Assembly (NCBI GenBank): GCA_017939945.1
Contig: JAGAZS010000084.1
Location: 1-5,650, forward strand
From: Schwartzia sp. (in: firmicutes)
GTDB lineage: Bacteria > Bacillota > Negativicutes > Selenomonadales > Selenomonadaceae
DNA length: 5,650 nt
Direction: 5' to 3'
The translations under genes were made by a program, and so were the position numbers. The notes under the pieces are model-generated. The model ran no database searches and was not told the origin of the DNA. It saw only the letters and a list, made by a program, of their open reading frames with translations. Shown here in pieces: positions 1-5,473 of the stretch; the stretch's first letter is position 1; every line of letters begins with the position of its first letter.

Positions 1-1343
<1,343 letters not shown>

Positions 1344-1383
1344 ATTTCTTCCTCCTAATATTTACAGATTTATGATATAACCA

Positions 1384-2418
1384 TTACGGGTACATCGGAA
1401 TCATGTCAATTCCCAACTTCTCGTCGAAGCCGCAGGCGATGTTGAAATTCTGTATCGCCTGCCCCGCCGCTCCCTTTACAAGATTGTCTATCGCCGACAG
1501 CACGATCACGCGGTTTGTCCGTTCGTCGATGTGCCAACCGAGATCGCAGTAATTCGAACCGCGTACGTATTTCGTCTCGGGGTACGCATTTCGTCCCCGC
1601 AGGCGAATGAAAAATTCATCTTTATACATCGCCTGGAAAGCCCCGTCCACTCTTTCCGCCGTCTCGCCGTCTTTCAGCTTCGCGTAGCAGGTGGACAAGA
1701 TGCCGCGCGACATCGGAACGAGGTGGGGCGTGAACTGCAGCGTAATCGGCTTGCCGCTGATATCCGAAAGCGCCTGCTCGATTTCCGGCGTATGGCGGTG
1801 ATTCGCGACGCCGTATGCCTTGAAATTGTCGTAGAGCTCCGGGAAATGGTTCGGCAGCTTCGCCGAGCGGCCCGCGCCGGACACGCCCGACTTCGCGTCG
1901 ATCACGATGCTGTCCGTGTCGATCAGCCCGTACTTGACCAACGGCGCCAATGCCAGGATGCTGGCCGTTGTATAGCAGCCCGCGTTGCCGATGATCTTCG
2001 CGTCTTTGATTGCGTCCCGGTACAATTCGGCCAGTCCATAGACGCATTTCGCGTCCTTGTGCGCATGCTCGATCTTGTACCACTTTTCATAGACCGCCGT
2101 ATCGTGGAAACGGTAATCGGCGCCGAGATCGATGATCCGCACCGGCAGCTTTTCCAACTCGAGTCCGATTGTCATCGCGTACCCGGCGGGCAATCCTATG
2201 AACAGGAAATCGCTGTCCTCGCCGATGGCCTCAATGTTGTCCAAGCTTTCCAGCGGTTGATTCATGATCCGCTCGAAATGCGGATAGACATACGAGATCG
2301 ACTGCCCCGCATGGCTCTCCGAAGTGATATGCGCAACCCGCACTTCCGGATGCCGCAGGAGCAGCCGCAGAAGCTCCGCGCCTGCGTAGCCCGTCGCGCC
2401 GATGATGCTGACTTTCAT
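1384..2418 (-). CDS. argC: N-acetyl-gamma-glutamyl-phosphate reductase
   Basis: ArgC reduces N-acetylglutamyl phosphate to the semialdehyde with NADPH, the third step of arginine synthesis. The 344 residues match the usual length of the longer (type 1) ArgC proteins. GATGYAG (8-13 region, starting at Gly7) is the Rossmann dinucleotide-binding loop. GNAGCYTTASIL (144-155) carries the catalytic Cys148, which forms the thioester. KSGVSGAGR (176-184) and HRHTPEIEQ (207-215) are the substrate-binding and catalytic-histidine segments, and DNLVKGAAGQAIQN (311-324) is the conserved C-terminal motif. The ATG at 2418 has the Shine-Dalgarno AAGGGAGTG (2426-2434). It is the first gene of the argC-argJ-argB operon and is read from the ARG-box-covered promoter just upstream. 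It is divergent from the glycosyltransferase gene at 2567. No defects are seen. Confidence 0.97.
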   Translation of the reverse strand: MKVSIIGATGYAGAELLRLLLRHPEVRVAHITSESHAGQSISYVYPHFERIMNQPLESLDNIEAIGEDSDFLFIGLPAGYAMTIGLELEKLPVRIIDLGADYRFHDTAVYEKWYKIEHAHKDAKCVYGLAELYRDAIKDAKIIGNAGCYTTASILALAPLVKYGLIDTDSIVIDAKSGVSGAGRSAKLPNHFPELYDNFKAYGVANHRHTPEIEQALSDISGKPITLQFTPHLVPMSRGILSTCYAKLKDGETAERVDGAFQAMYKDEFFIRLRGRNAYPETKYVRGSNYCDLGWHIDERTNRVIVLSAIDNLVKGAAGQAIQNFNIACGFDEKLGIDMIPMYP

Positions 2419-2455
2419 GATAGTTCACTCCCTTACGGAATCGCTCATCCAAAAA

Positions 2456-2473
2456 TTTTAATAATTATACACA
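2456..2473. promoter_or_regulatory. ARG box 1 (ArgR/AhrC operator), promoter-overlapping
   Basis: The 14-base core at 2458-2471, TTAATAATTATACA, fits the ArgR core pattern TGNATWWWWATNCA with one mismatch (T for G at the second base). It overlaps the -10 element of the argC promoter. Its core lies exactly 21 bp from that of the next box, the tandem spacing (18-bp boxes with a 3-bp gap) known for hexameric arginine repressors. Alone it would be weak; the exact phasing with the stronger neighbour is what makes it credible. Confidence 0.65.
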
Positions 2474-2493
2474 AGTATTGCATAAAAATGCAA
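2464..2493 (-). promoter_or_regulatory. argC operon promoter (sigma-A type)
   Basis: Read on the minus strand, TTGCAT (2488-2493) is the -35 and TATAAT (2464-2469) the -10, with an 18-nt spacer. The start of transcription is expected near 2457, giving a leader of about 40 nt to the argC ATG. The two ARG boxes overlap both hexamers, which is the classical layout for steric repression. The leader is too short for a T-box or a riboswitch. Confidence 0.8.
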
Positions 2494-2494
2494 G
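2477..2494. promoter_or_regulatory. ARG box 2 (ArgR/AhrC operator), promoter-overlapping
   Basis: TTGCATAAAAATGCAA (2478-2493) is a palindrome with perfect 6-base arms around an A4 centre. Its core TGCATAAAAATGCA (2479-2492) matches TGNATWWWWATNCA at every fixed position. It covers the -35 hexamer of the argC promoter, so a bound arginine repressor would block RNA polymerase. Its right edge is about 35 bp upstream of the -10 of the divergent glycosyltransferase gene, so the same repressor might also influence that promoter. Confidence 0.78.
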
Positions 2495-2528
2495 AATATT
2501 TTTCTTTTCTCTCCAACAAAAAATACGC

Positions 2529-2534
2529 TATAAT
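2529..2534 (+). promoter_or_regulatory. -10 element for the glycosyltransferase gene
   Basis: TATAAT is perfect, but the region 17 nt upstream (around 2506-2511) is only a T-rich -35 with little match to TTGACA. A second TATAAT at 2545-2550 is possible but sits too close to the Shine-Dalgarno to leave a useful leader. The assignment rests on the -10 and on position. Confidence 0.5.
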
Positions 2535-2552
2535 ATCTTATCCTTATAATAT

Positions 2553-2557
2553 AGGAG
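2553..2557 (+). promoter_or_regulatory. Ribosome binding site that fixes the TTG start at 2567
   Basis: AGGAG lies 9 nt before TTG at 2567. The first in-frame ATG would be codon 80, after the membrane anchor, and would cut into the region ahead of the catalytic domain. The Shine-Dalgarno therefore decides for the TTG start. Confidence 0.75.
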
Positions 2558-2566
2558 CGAAAAGCA

Positions 2567-3376
2567 TTGATCAAAACACTTCTCCGTCTATGCGCAGGGC
2601 TGGTGCTCGTGTTCTTCCTCGGCTTCTTTCTGGCCGGGGGACGCGATGTGCTGCGTCCGGAAACAGTAGGCCGCGTCGCGGACTGGGCTACGGAAAGCGT
2701 CGCATCCTCGGTCGCACGTTCCGAGGCCGCGCCGCAAGCCCCCGCGGACGCTTTCACGCGTGTGAAACGGTTGCTGTTCCTTCGCGACGCCGTCGACGAG
2801 CGCATGGCCGCGAAAAAGATCGTTTCCGCCGACGAGATGCCCGACGAATTGATAAAAGCCATCGTCGCCGTCGAGGACGCCCGATTTTTTACACATCCCG
2901 GCTTCGACATCGAGGGCATCATCCGCGCCACGCTCGTCAATCTCCAGCACGGGGAAATCGAGGAAGGCGCAAGCACCATCACGCAGCAGCTGATAAAAAA
3001 CCTGTTCCTGACCCAGGAGCAGACCTTCGCGCGCAAGGCCGAGGAGCTTGCCCTCGCCCTTGATCTCGAGATGCGCTGCTCAAAAATCGAAATCCTGACA
3101 CTCTACCTGAACACCATTTATTTCGGTTCCGGCTATTACGGCATTTACGAAGCGGCTCACGGTTACTTCGGCAAGGATCCGAAGGATCTGACGCTACCGG
3201 AAGCGGCCATGCTCGCGGGACTGCCAAACGCGCCGTCGCTCTATTCCCCCTATGAGGATTTCCTGCTGGCGAAAAAGCGGCAGTTCATCGTGCTGGACGC
3301 GATGGTGAAAAACGGCGCGATTTCCGAGGAATTGGCGGAAAGCGCCAAAATCCAGCCGCTTTATCTCGCACATTAG
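2567..3376 (+). CDS. Monofunctional peptidoglycan glycosyltransferase (GT51), membrane-anchored
   Basis: The enzyme polymerises lipid II into glycan strands on the outer face of the cytoplasmic membrane. Of 269 residues, 8-24 (CAGLVLVFFLGFFLAGG) form a single membrane anchor, about 27-85 a linker, and about 90-230 the glycosyltransferase domain with all the GT51 motifs. EDARFFTHPG (103-112) holds catalytic Glu103. GASTITQQLIKNLFL (134-148) is the second motif. RKAEE (156-160) supplies the second acidic residue, Glu160. KIEILTLYLNTIYFG (173-187) and AAMLAGLPNAPSLYSP (213-228) complete the set. The protein stops shortly after, with no penicillin-binding transpeptidase domain, so it resembles MtgA/Mgt rather than a class A PBP, or a class A PBP cut down to its first domain. 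The last 40 residues look like a normal end. Translation starts at TTG with AGGAG 9 nt upstream. It stands alone, divergent from argC and followed by a terminator. Confidence 0.9.
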   Translation: MIKTLLRLCAGLVLVFFLGFFLAGGRDVLRPETVGRVADWATESVASSVARSEAAPQAPADAFTRVKRLLFLRDAVDERMAAKKIVSADEMPDELIKAIVAVEDARFFTHPGFDIEGIIRATLVNLQHGEIEEGASTITQQLIKNLFLTQEQTFARKAEELALALDLEMRCSKIEILTLYLNTIYFGSGYYGIYEAAHGYFGKDPKDLTLPEAAMLAGLPNAPSLYSPYEDFLLAKKRQFIVLDAMVKNGAISEELAESAKIQPLYLAH

Positions 3377-3410
3377 GGAAACGATAAACAATTTCCGAAA
3401 AAACACGAAA

Positions 3411-3469
3411 AACAGGGCTGCCATGAAATGCCCCTTATGGTGGGTTCATGAACAGCCCTGTTCTTTTTT
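3411..3469. terminator. Bidirectional intrinsic terminator between convergent genes
   Basis: AACAGGGCTG (3411-3420) pairs perfectly with CAGCCCTGTT (3453-3462). Inside, CATGAA (3422-3427) pairs with TTCATG (3445-3450) and CCC with GGG, giving a long bulged hairpin. On the plus strand it is followed by CTTTTTTA, which ends the glycosyltransferase transcript. On the minus strand it is followed by TTTTTCGTGTTTTTT, which ends the dapA-lipoprotein transcript. The lipoprotein stop codon lies inside the plus-strand T-run. Confidence 0.88.
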
Positions 3470-4079
3470 ATTTCTTTGCACGCTCTGCCTTTTCCCGTTC
3501 CTTCTGCGCCTTGCGGTCCGCCTTTTCCTTGTCCTTCTTCTGCGTCTCCTGCACTGAAATGAAATGTTTATAGAACTTCTCGGCCATTTCCGAATATGTC
3601 TTCACGTCATCCTTGTCTTCGCTGTCCAAGATAAGCTCATACTCATACAAAAGCTCGTTCGTCCCCGCACGATATATGTCAAAGAACAATACCGTGCGTT
3701 TGCTCATAGTCACCGTGGAGACAAGATAAGCGTCTGCGAAATCCATTACGTTATCCTTGAAAATCTTCGCGGCAGGAATACGGTCGAGAGAATAGACATC
3801 TTTCCCTGTCTTCTGGCGAATTCCCTGCGCCACGGTATTATACGTCACGATCCTGTCTTTCAGCACCTTCGCGCCCATATCGTTCAGAATCCCGACATAT
3901 TCTTCTTTGGAAGGATAGCCTTCCTTCGATGTGTAAAGCGGCGCACCTATGGCCAGCGTCTCCACGTCGGCGATTGTCTGTCCTTCCTGCGGCTTGTCCA
4001 TCTCCACAGGCGTCATTTCCGCCGTGCAAGCCGTAACCATGAATACGGCGAAAACAATCAACCGGATAATGTTCTTCAT
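3468..4079 (-). CDS. Predicted lipoprotein of unknown function, second gene after dapA
   Basis: The family is not recognised. The 203-residue product begins MKNIIRLIVFAVFMVTAC, a short positively charged signal peptide with a hydrophobic core and a lipobox-like VTAC, so Cys18 is the likely lipidation site after signal peptidase II cleavage. Residues 20-45 are acidic and proline-containing, typical of a tether. The middle (about 45-160) looks like a compact alpha/beta domain, with segments such as DAYLVSTVTMSKRTVLFFDI and ELLYEYELIL that could be beta strands. The last 30 residues are almost all Lys, Glu, Arg, Ala and Gln and probably form a charged helix. The ATG at 4079 has a G-rich Shine-Dalgarno (GGGGG, 4088-4092). 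It starts 19 nt after the dapA stop, so it is probably cotranscribed, but nothing shows a role in lysine synthesis. An envelope role is the most that can be inferred. Confidence 0.85.
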   Translation of the reverse strand: MKNIIRLIVFAVFMVTACTAEMTPVEMDKPQEGQTIADVETLAIGAPLYTSKEGYPSKEEYVGILNDMGAKVLKDRIVTYNTVAQGIRQKTGKDVYSLDRIPAAKIFKDNVMDFADAYLVSTVTMSKRTVLFFDIYRAGTNELLYEYELILDSEDKDDVKTYSEMAEKFYKHFISVQETQKKDKEKADRKAQKEREKAERAKK

Positions 4080-4098
4080 TCGTTCATCCCCCGTTTCG

Positions 4099-4983
4099 TC
4101 AAATCAAATTGTGTGCTTTCAGCGCCTTTTTGAGTTTTTCCAGATTCTCCGGCTCCATCTCCGAAAGCGGCATCCGAAGCGGTCCCGCCGCATAACCCAT
4201 CAACCGCATCGCCGTCTTGGCCGGGATCGGGTTCGTCTCGCAGAAAAGCGCGTCCGCGAGGTCGGTGAAAGCGATCTGGAGCTCCGCCGCTTCCTTGACC
4301 TTCCCGTCGAAATAAAGCTGGCAAATATCATGCGTTTCCTTCGGCGCGACGTTCGACAGCACCGAGATGACGCCCATGCCGCCCAGCGAAAGGATCGGCA
4401 CAATCTGGTCGTCATTGCCGGAGTACACGGCCAGCTCGTCGCCCACCGCGAAACGAAGGCGCAGGATCGACGAAAGGTCTCCGTTCGCCTCCTTGACCGC
4501 CACGATATTCGGATGCTTGGAAAGCTCCGCGTAGGCCGGCACCTTGATGGAAACGCCGGTGCGCGACGGTACGTCATAAAGTATGCACGGGATATTCACG
4601 CTGTCGGCGATTTTGTTGAAATGCTGAACCAGCCCTTTCTGCGTGCACTTATTGTAATACGGCGTCACAAGCAGCAGCCCGTCCGCCCCGACCTTTTCCG
4701 CGTACTGTGAAAGCTGGATCGCGTAGGCCGTATCGTTCGACCCTGTGCCGGCGACGACAGGCACGCGCCCATTCGTATGCTCGACGGCAAACTTGATGGC
4801 TTCCTTGTGCTCCGCGTCGCTCATGGTCGCGGCCTCGCCCGTAGTGCCCGCGACAATGATAGCGTCCGTATGGCCCGCAATCTGCGCGTCGATCATGCGC
4901 CCGAACTCGGGAAAATTGATGCCGTCCTCGGTGAACGGCGTGACGATGGCGACGCCCGCGCCCTTGAAGATCAATTTCTTCAT
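4099..4983 (-). CDS. dapA: 4-hydroxy-tetrahydrodipicolinate synthase
   Basis: DapA condenses pyruvate with aspartate semialdehyde, the first committed step to diaminopimelate (for peptidoglycan) and lysine. The 294 residues are the normal length of this TIM-barrel family. Every residue of the E. coli active site is present with a +3 offset: Thr47 in GTTGE, Tyr110 in TPYYNK, Tyr136 in LYDVPSRTG, Arg141, and Lys164 in VAVKEANGD, which forms the Schiff base with pyruvate. NPIP (251-254) is the conserved C-terminal motif. The Shine-Dalgarno AGGAGAA (4991-4997) lies 7 nt before the ATG. Transcription should start from the strong promoter at 5017-5046, giving a leader of about 27 nt that leaves no room for a lysine riboswitch. 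It precedes the lipoprotein gene by 19 nt. The pathway links it loosely to the nearby glycosyltransferase, but the two are transcribed from opposite strands. Confidence 0.96.
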   Translation of the reverse strand: MKKLIFKGAGVAIVTPFTEDGINFPEFGRMIDAQIAGHTDAIIVAGTTGEAATMSDAEHKEAIKFAVEHTNGRVPVVAGTGSNDTAYAIQLSQYAEKVGADGLLLVTPYYNKCTQKGLVQHFNKIADSVNIPCILYDVPSRTGVSIKVPAYAELSKHPNIVAVKEANGDLSSILRLRFAVGDELAVYSGNDDQIVPILSLGGMGVISVLSNVAPKETHDICQLYFDGKVKEAAELQIAFTDLADALFCETNPIPAKTAMRLMGYAAGPLRMPLSEMEPENLEKLKKALKAHNLI

Positions 4984-5016
4984 AAAAGACTTCTCCTTTT
5001 CGTCAAAATCAATTTA

Positions 5017-5046
5017 ATTATAATGCCTTAGTTCAGAGTTTGTCAA
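5017..5046 (-). promoter_or_regulatory. dapA promoter (consensus sigma-A)
   Basis: On the minus strand TTGACA (5041-5046) and TATAAT (5017-5022) are both perfect, with an 18-nt spacer; the start should be near 5010. The -35 and spacer lie inside the proximal copy of the 31-bp direct repeat. The -35 also forms part of the 10-bp palindrome at 5035-5057, so a DNA-binding protein recognising that palindrome could control this promoter. Confidence 0.85.
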
Positions 5047-5051
5047 AGACA
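5021..5051. repeat. 31-bp direct repeat, proximal copy (carries dapA -35 and spacer)
   Basis: This segment begins TAATGCCTTAGTTCAGAG and is identical over all 31 bases to 5083-5113. It provides the -35 and spacer of the dapA promoter. Together with the bases after it, it folds into the hairpin at 5035-5057, and AATGCC (5022-5027) can pair with GGCATT (5066-5071) around that hairpin. Confidence 0.95.
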
Positions 5052-5057
5052 AACTCT
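5035..5057. repeat. Perfect palindrome over the dapA -35 (10-bp arms, 3-nt centre)
   Basis: AGAGTTTGTC, AAA, GACAAACTCT forms two perfect 10-bp arms. It overlaps the -35 hexamer of the dapA promoter. It could be an operator, or the tip of a small REP-like or MITE-like palindromic element whose outer arms (AATGCC at 5022-5027 and GGCATT at 5066-5071) are still paired. It lies upstream of the predicted dapA start, so it is not a leader hairpin. Confidence 0.8.
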
Positions 5058-5082
5058 CCTTAAACGGCATTTCAACGAGTTC

Positions 5083-5113
5083 TAATGCCTTAGTTCAGAG
5101 TTTGTCAAAGACA
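5083..5113. repeat. 31-bp direct repeat, distal copy
   Basis: It is a perfect copy of 5021-5051, starting 62 bp further upstream of dapA. It repeats TTGACA on the minus strand (5103-5108). At the matching -10 position, however, it has TAGAAC (5079-5084), two mismatches from TATAAT, so it is at most a weak second promoter. The bases after it do not rebuild the palindrome seen in the proximal copy, and the sequences flanking the two copies are unrelated. Confidence 0.95.
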
Positions 5114-5141
5114 GTATGCAAAAATGCCGAAAACAATCATA

Positions 5142-5183
5142 CAAAACAAAAAAGCCCCCCTTGCGGGAGGTTTCTTTGTTTTG
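5142..5183 (-). terminator. Terminator of the small RNA
   Basis: On the minus strand CCTCCC, GCAA, GGGGGG, C is followed by TTTTTTGTTTTG, a clear intrinsic terminator. The outer arms (CAAAACAAA at 5142-5150 and TTTGTTTTG at 5175-5183) also pair, extending the stem to 19 positions with few mismatches. It would limit read-through from the small RNA promoter into dapA. Confidence 0.85.
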
Positions 5184-5225
5184 CCCACCGTTGGTCAGAC
5201 GGTGGATAGCCTTGATTAACTCTCT
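5145..5225 (-). ncRNA. Candidate small antisense RNA (antitoxin) complementary to the 27-aa peptide mRNA
   Basis: This is a predicted RNA of about 80 nt, read on the minus strand from the extended -10 at 5232-5240. The expected 5' end (about 5225) begins AGAGAGUUAAUCAAGGCU. That segment can pair without interruption with all 18 bases of the peptide mRNA at 5295-5312 (14 Watson-Crick, 4 G-U), covering the TTG start and the next four codons. After this seed comes a 7-bp hairpin (CCACCGU, 7-nt loop, ACGGUGG; plus 5185-5205), then an intrinsic terminator. Seed, hairpin, terminator is the usual build of a regulatory small RNA. There is no good reading frame with a ribosome site in it. The promoter, pairing and terminator are seen; expression and function are inferred. 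The 3' end could vary from 5143 to 5150. Confidence 0.7.
5208..5225 (-). promoter_or_regulatory. Antisense seed at the 5' end of the small RNA
   Basis: On the plus strand this 18-mer, AGCCTTGATTAACTCTCT, matches 5295-5312, AGTTTTGGTTGACTCTCT, at 14 of 18 positions. All four differences are transitions of the one kind that turns a Watson-Crick pair into a G-U pair between the two RNAs, so the full 18-nt duplex remains possible. Confidence 0.7.
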
Positions 5226-5231
5226 TGAGTA

Positions 5232-5240
5232 AGTATAGCA
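5232..5240 (-). promoter_or_regulatory. Extended -10 promoter of the small RNA
   Basis: On the minus strand TGCTATACT is an extended -10 (TGn plus TATACT). The -35 position (TAGCAT, 5255-5260) is poor, as is common for extended -10 promoters. Initiation 7 nt downstream falls at about 5225, exactly where complementarity to the peptide mRNA begins. Confidence 0.68.
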
Positions 5241-5255
5241 CATTCCATAAAAAAA

Positions 5256-5264
5256 TGCTATATT
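5256..5264 (+). promoter_or_regulatory. Extended -10 promoter of the 27-aa peptide gene
   Basis: TGCTATATT differs by one base from the minus-strand element at 5232-5240 and is its mirror image across a 15-bp gap. The -35 position (TAGCAC, 5236-5241) falls on the opposing promoter's extended -10. A start near 5271 would put the Shine-Dalgarno-masking hairpin at the very 5' end of the mRNA. Confidence 0.62.
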
Positions 5265-5275
5265 ATTTTGGGCTC

Positions 5276-5290
5276 CCTCCTGAAAGGAGG
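5276..5290 (+). promoter_or_regulatory. Shine-Dalgarno-sequestering hairpin
   Basis: CCTCCT (5276-5281), GAA, AGGAGG (5285-5290) is a perfect 6-bp stem with a 3-nt loop. It hides the core of the ribosome site AAAGGAGGTGA (5283-5293), which is a full match to the 16S rRNA tail. It would keep translation low until opened, as in several type I toxin mRNAs. Confidence 0.72.
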
Positions 5291-5298
5291 TGAAAGTT

Positions 5299-5382
5299 TT
5301 GGTTGACTCTCTAATACGATTTGCTTTGGCTGTCTTGGCTGGGGTAATCGCGAATGCCGTATGGCAAGCGCTGACGGGTTGA
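5299..5382 (+). CDS. 27-residue hydrophobic peptide, candidate type I toxin
   Basis: The peptide begins MVDSLIRFALAVLAGV and ends ANAVWQALTG. Residues 4-25 could form one membrane-spanning helix, with only Asp3 and Arg7 charged near the N-terminus. The start is TTG at 5299, 8 nt after a perfect Shine-Dalgarno (AAAGGAGGTGA); the stop is TGA. By eye the LAGVIAN stretch recalls the AGILAS-type core of Ldr/Fst-like membrane toxins, but this is weak and I do not assign the family. The gene has its own promoter, a masked ribosome site, a structured 3' UTR and an intrinsic terminator, giving an mRNA of about 200 nt. A divergently read small RNA is complementary to its initiation region. That context makes a membrane-active type I toxin the best reading. 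A harmless small membrane peptide under antisense control is the alternative. Confidence 0.72.
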   Translation: MVDSLIRFALAVLAGVIANAVWQALTG

Positions 5383-5433
5383 GCCTCCGTCAGTGAATAC
5401 CTCGATGGCTTGGTCGGCCATGCAGAGGGAGGC
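5383..5433 (+). other. Structured 3' UTR of the peptide mRNA
   Basis: GCCTCC (5383-5388), starting right at the end of the stop codon, can pair with GGAGGC (5428-5433). The enclosed ATGGC (5405-5409) pairs with GCCAT (5417-5421). The GGAGG of the outer arm could alternatively pair with the CCTCC that masks the Shine-Dalgarno (5276-5280), and CCTCC at 5384-5388 could pair with the Shine-Dalgarno itself. A 5'-3' switch as in other toxin mRNAs is therefore possible. Confidence 0.5.
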
Positions 5434-5442
5434 GAAAGCCGG

Positions 5443-5468
5443 AAAGCCGTTCTTCGGAGCGGCTTTTT
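5443..5468 (+). terminator. Terminator of the peptide mRNA
   Basis: AAAGCCGTTC, TTCG, GAGCGGCTTT gives a 10-bp stem (one G-U) capped by a UUCG tetraloop and followed by TT, CA and TTTT. On the minus strand only a short T-run follows, so it mainly serves the plus strand. Confidence 0.88.
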
Positions 5469-5473
5469 CATTT

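Noticed and set aside
2419..2457. T-box or attenuator in the argC leader
   Set aside because: The leader is about 40 nt, without a T-box sequence or a terminator hairpin.
1531..3063. 510-codon plus-strand frame crossing argC, the intergenic region and the glycosyltransferase
   Set aside because: It runs through the divergent promoter region and two real genes in other frames, and has shadow-like composition.
4984..5010. Lysine riboswitch before dapA
   Set aside because: The predicted leader is about 27 nt, far too short, and the conserved core is absent upstream as well.
5021..5113. Two 31-bp repeats with a 31-bp spacer as a small CRISPR array
   Set aside because: There are only two repeats, they carry promoter elements of dapA, one repeat continues into a palindrome, and no cas gene is near.
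5116..5230. Short plus-strand ATG frame opposite the small RNA
   Set aside because: It has no Shine-Dalgarno and no promoter, and passes through the terminator hairpin of the small RNA.
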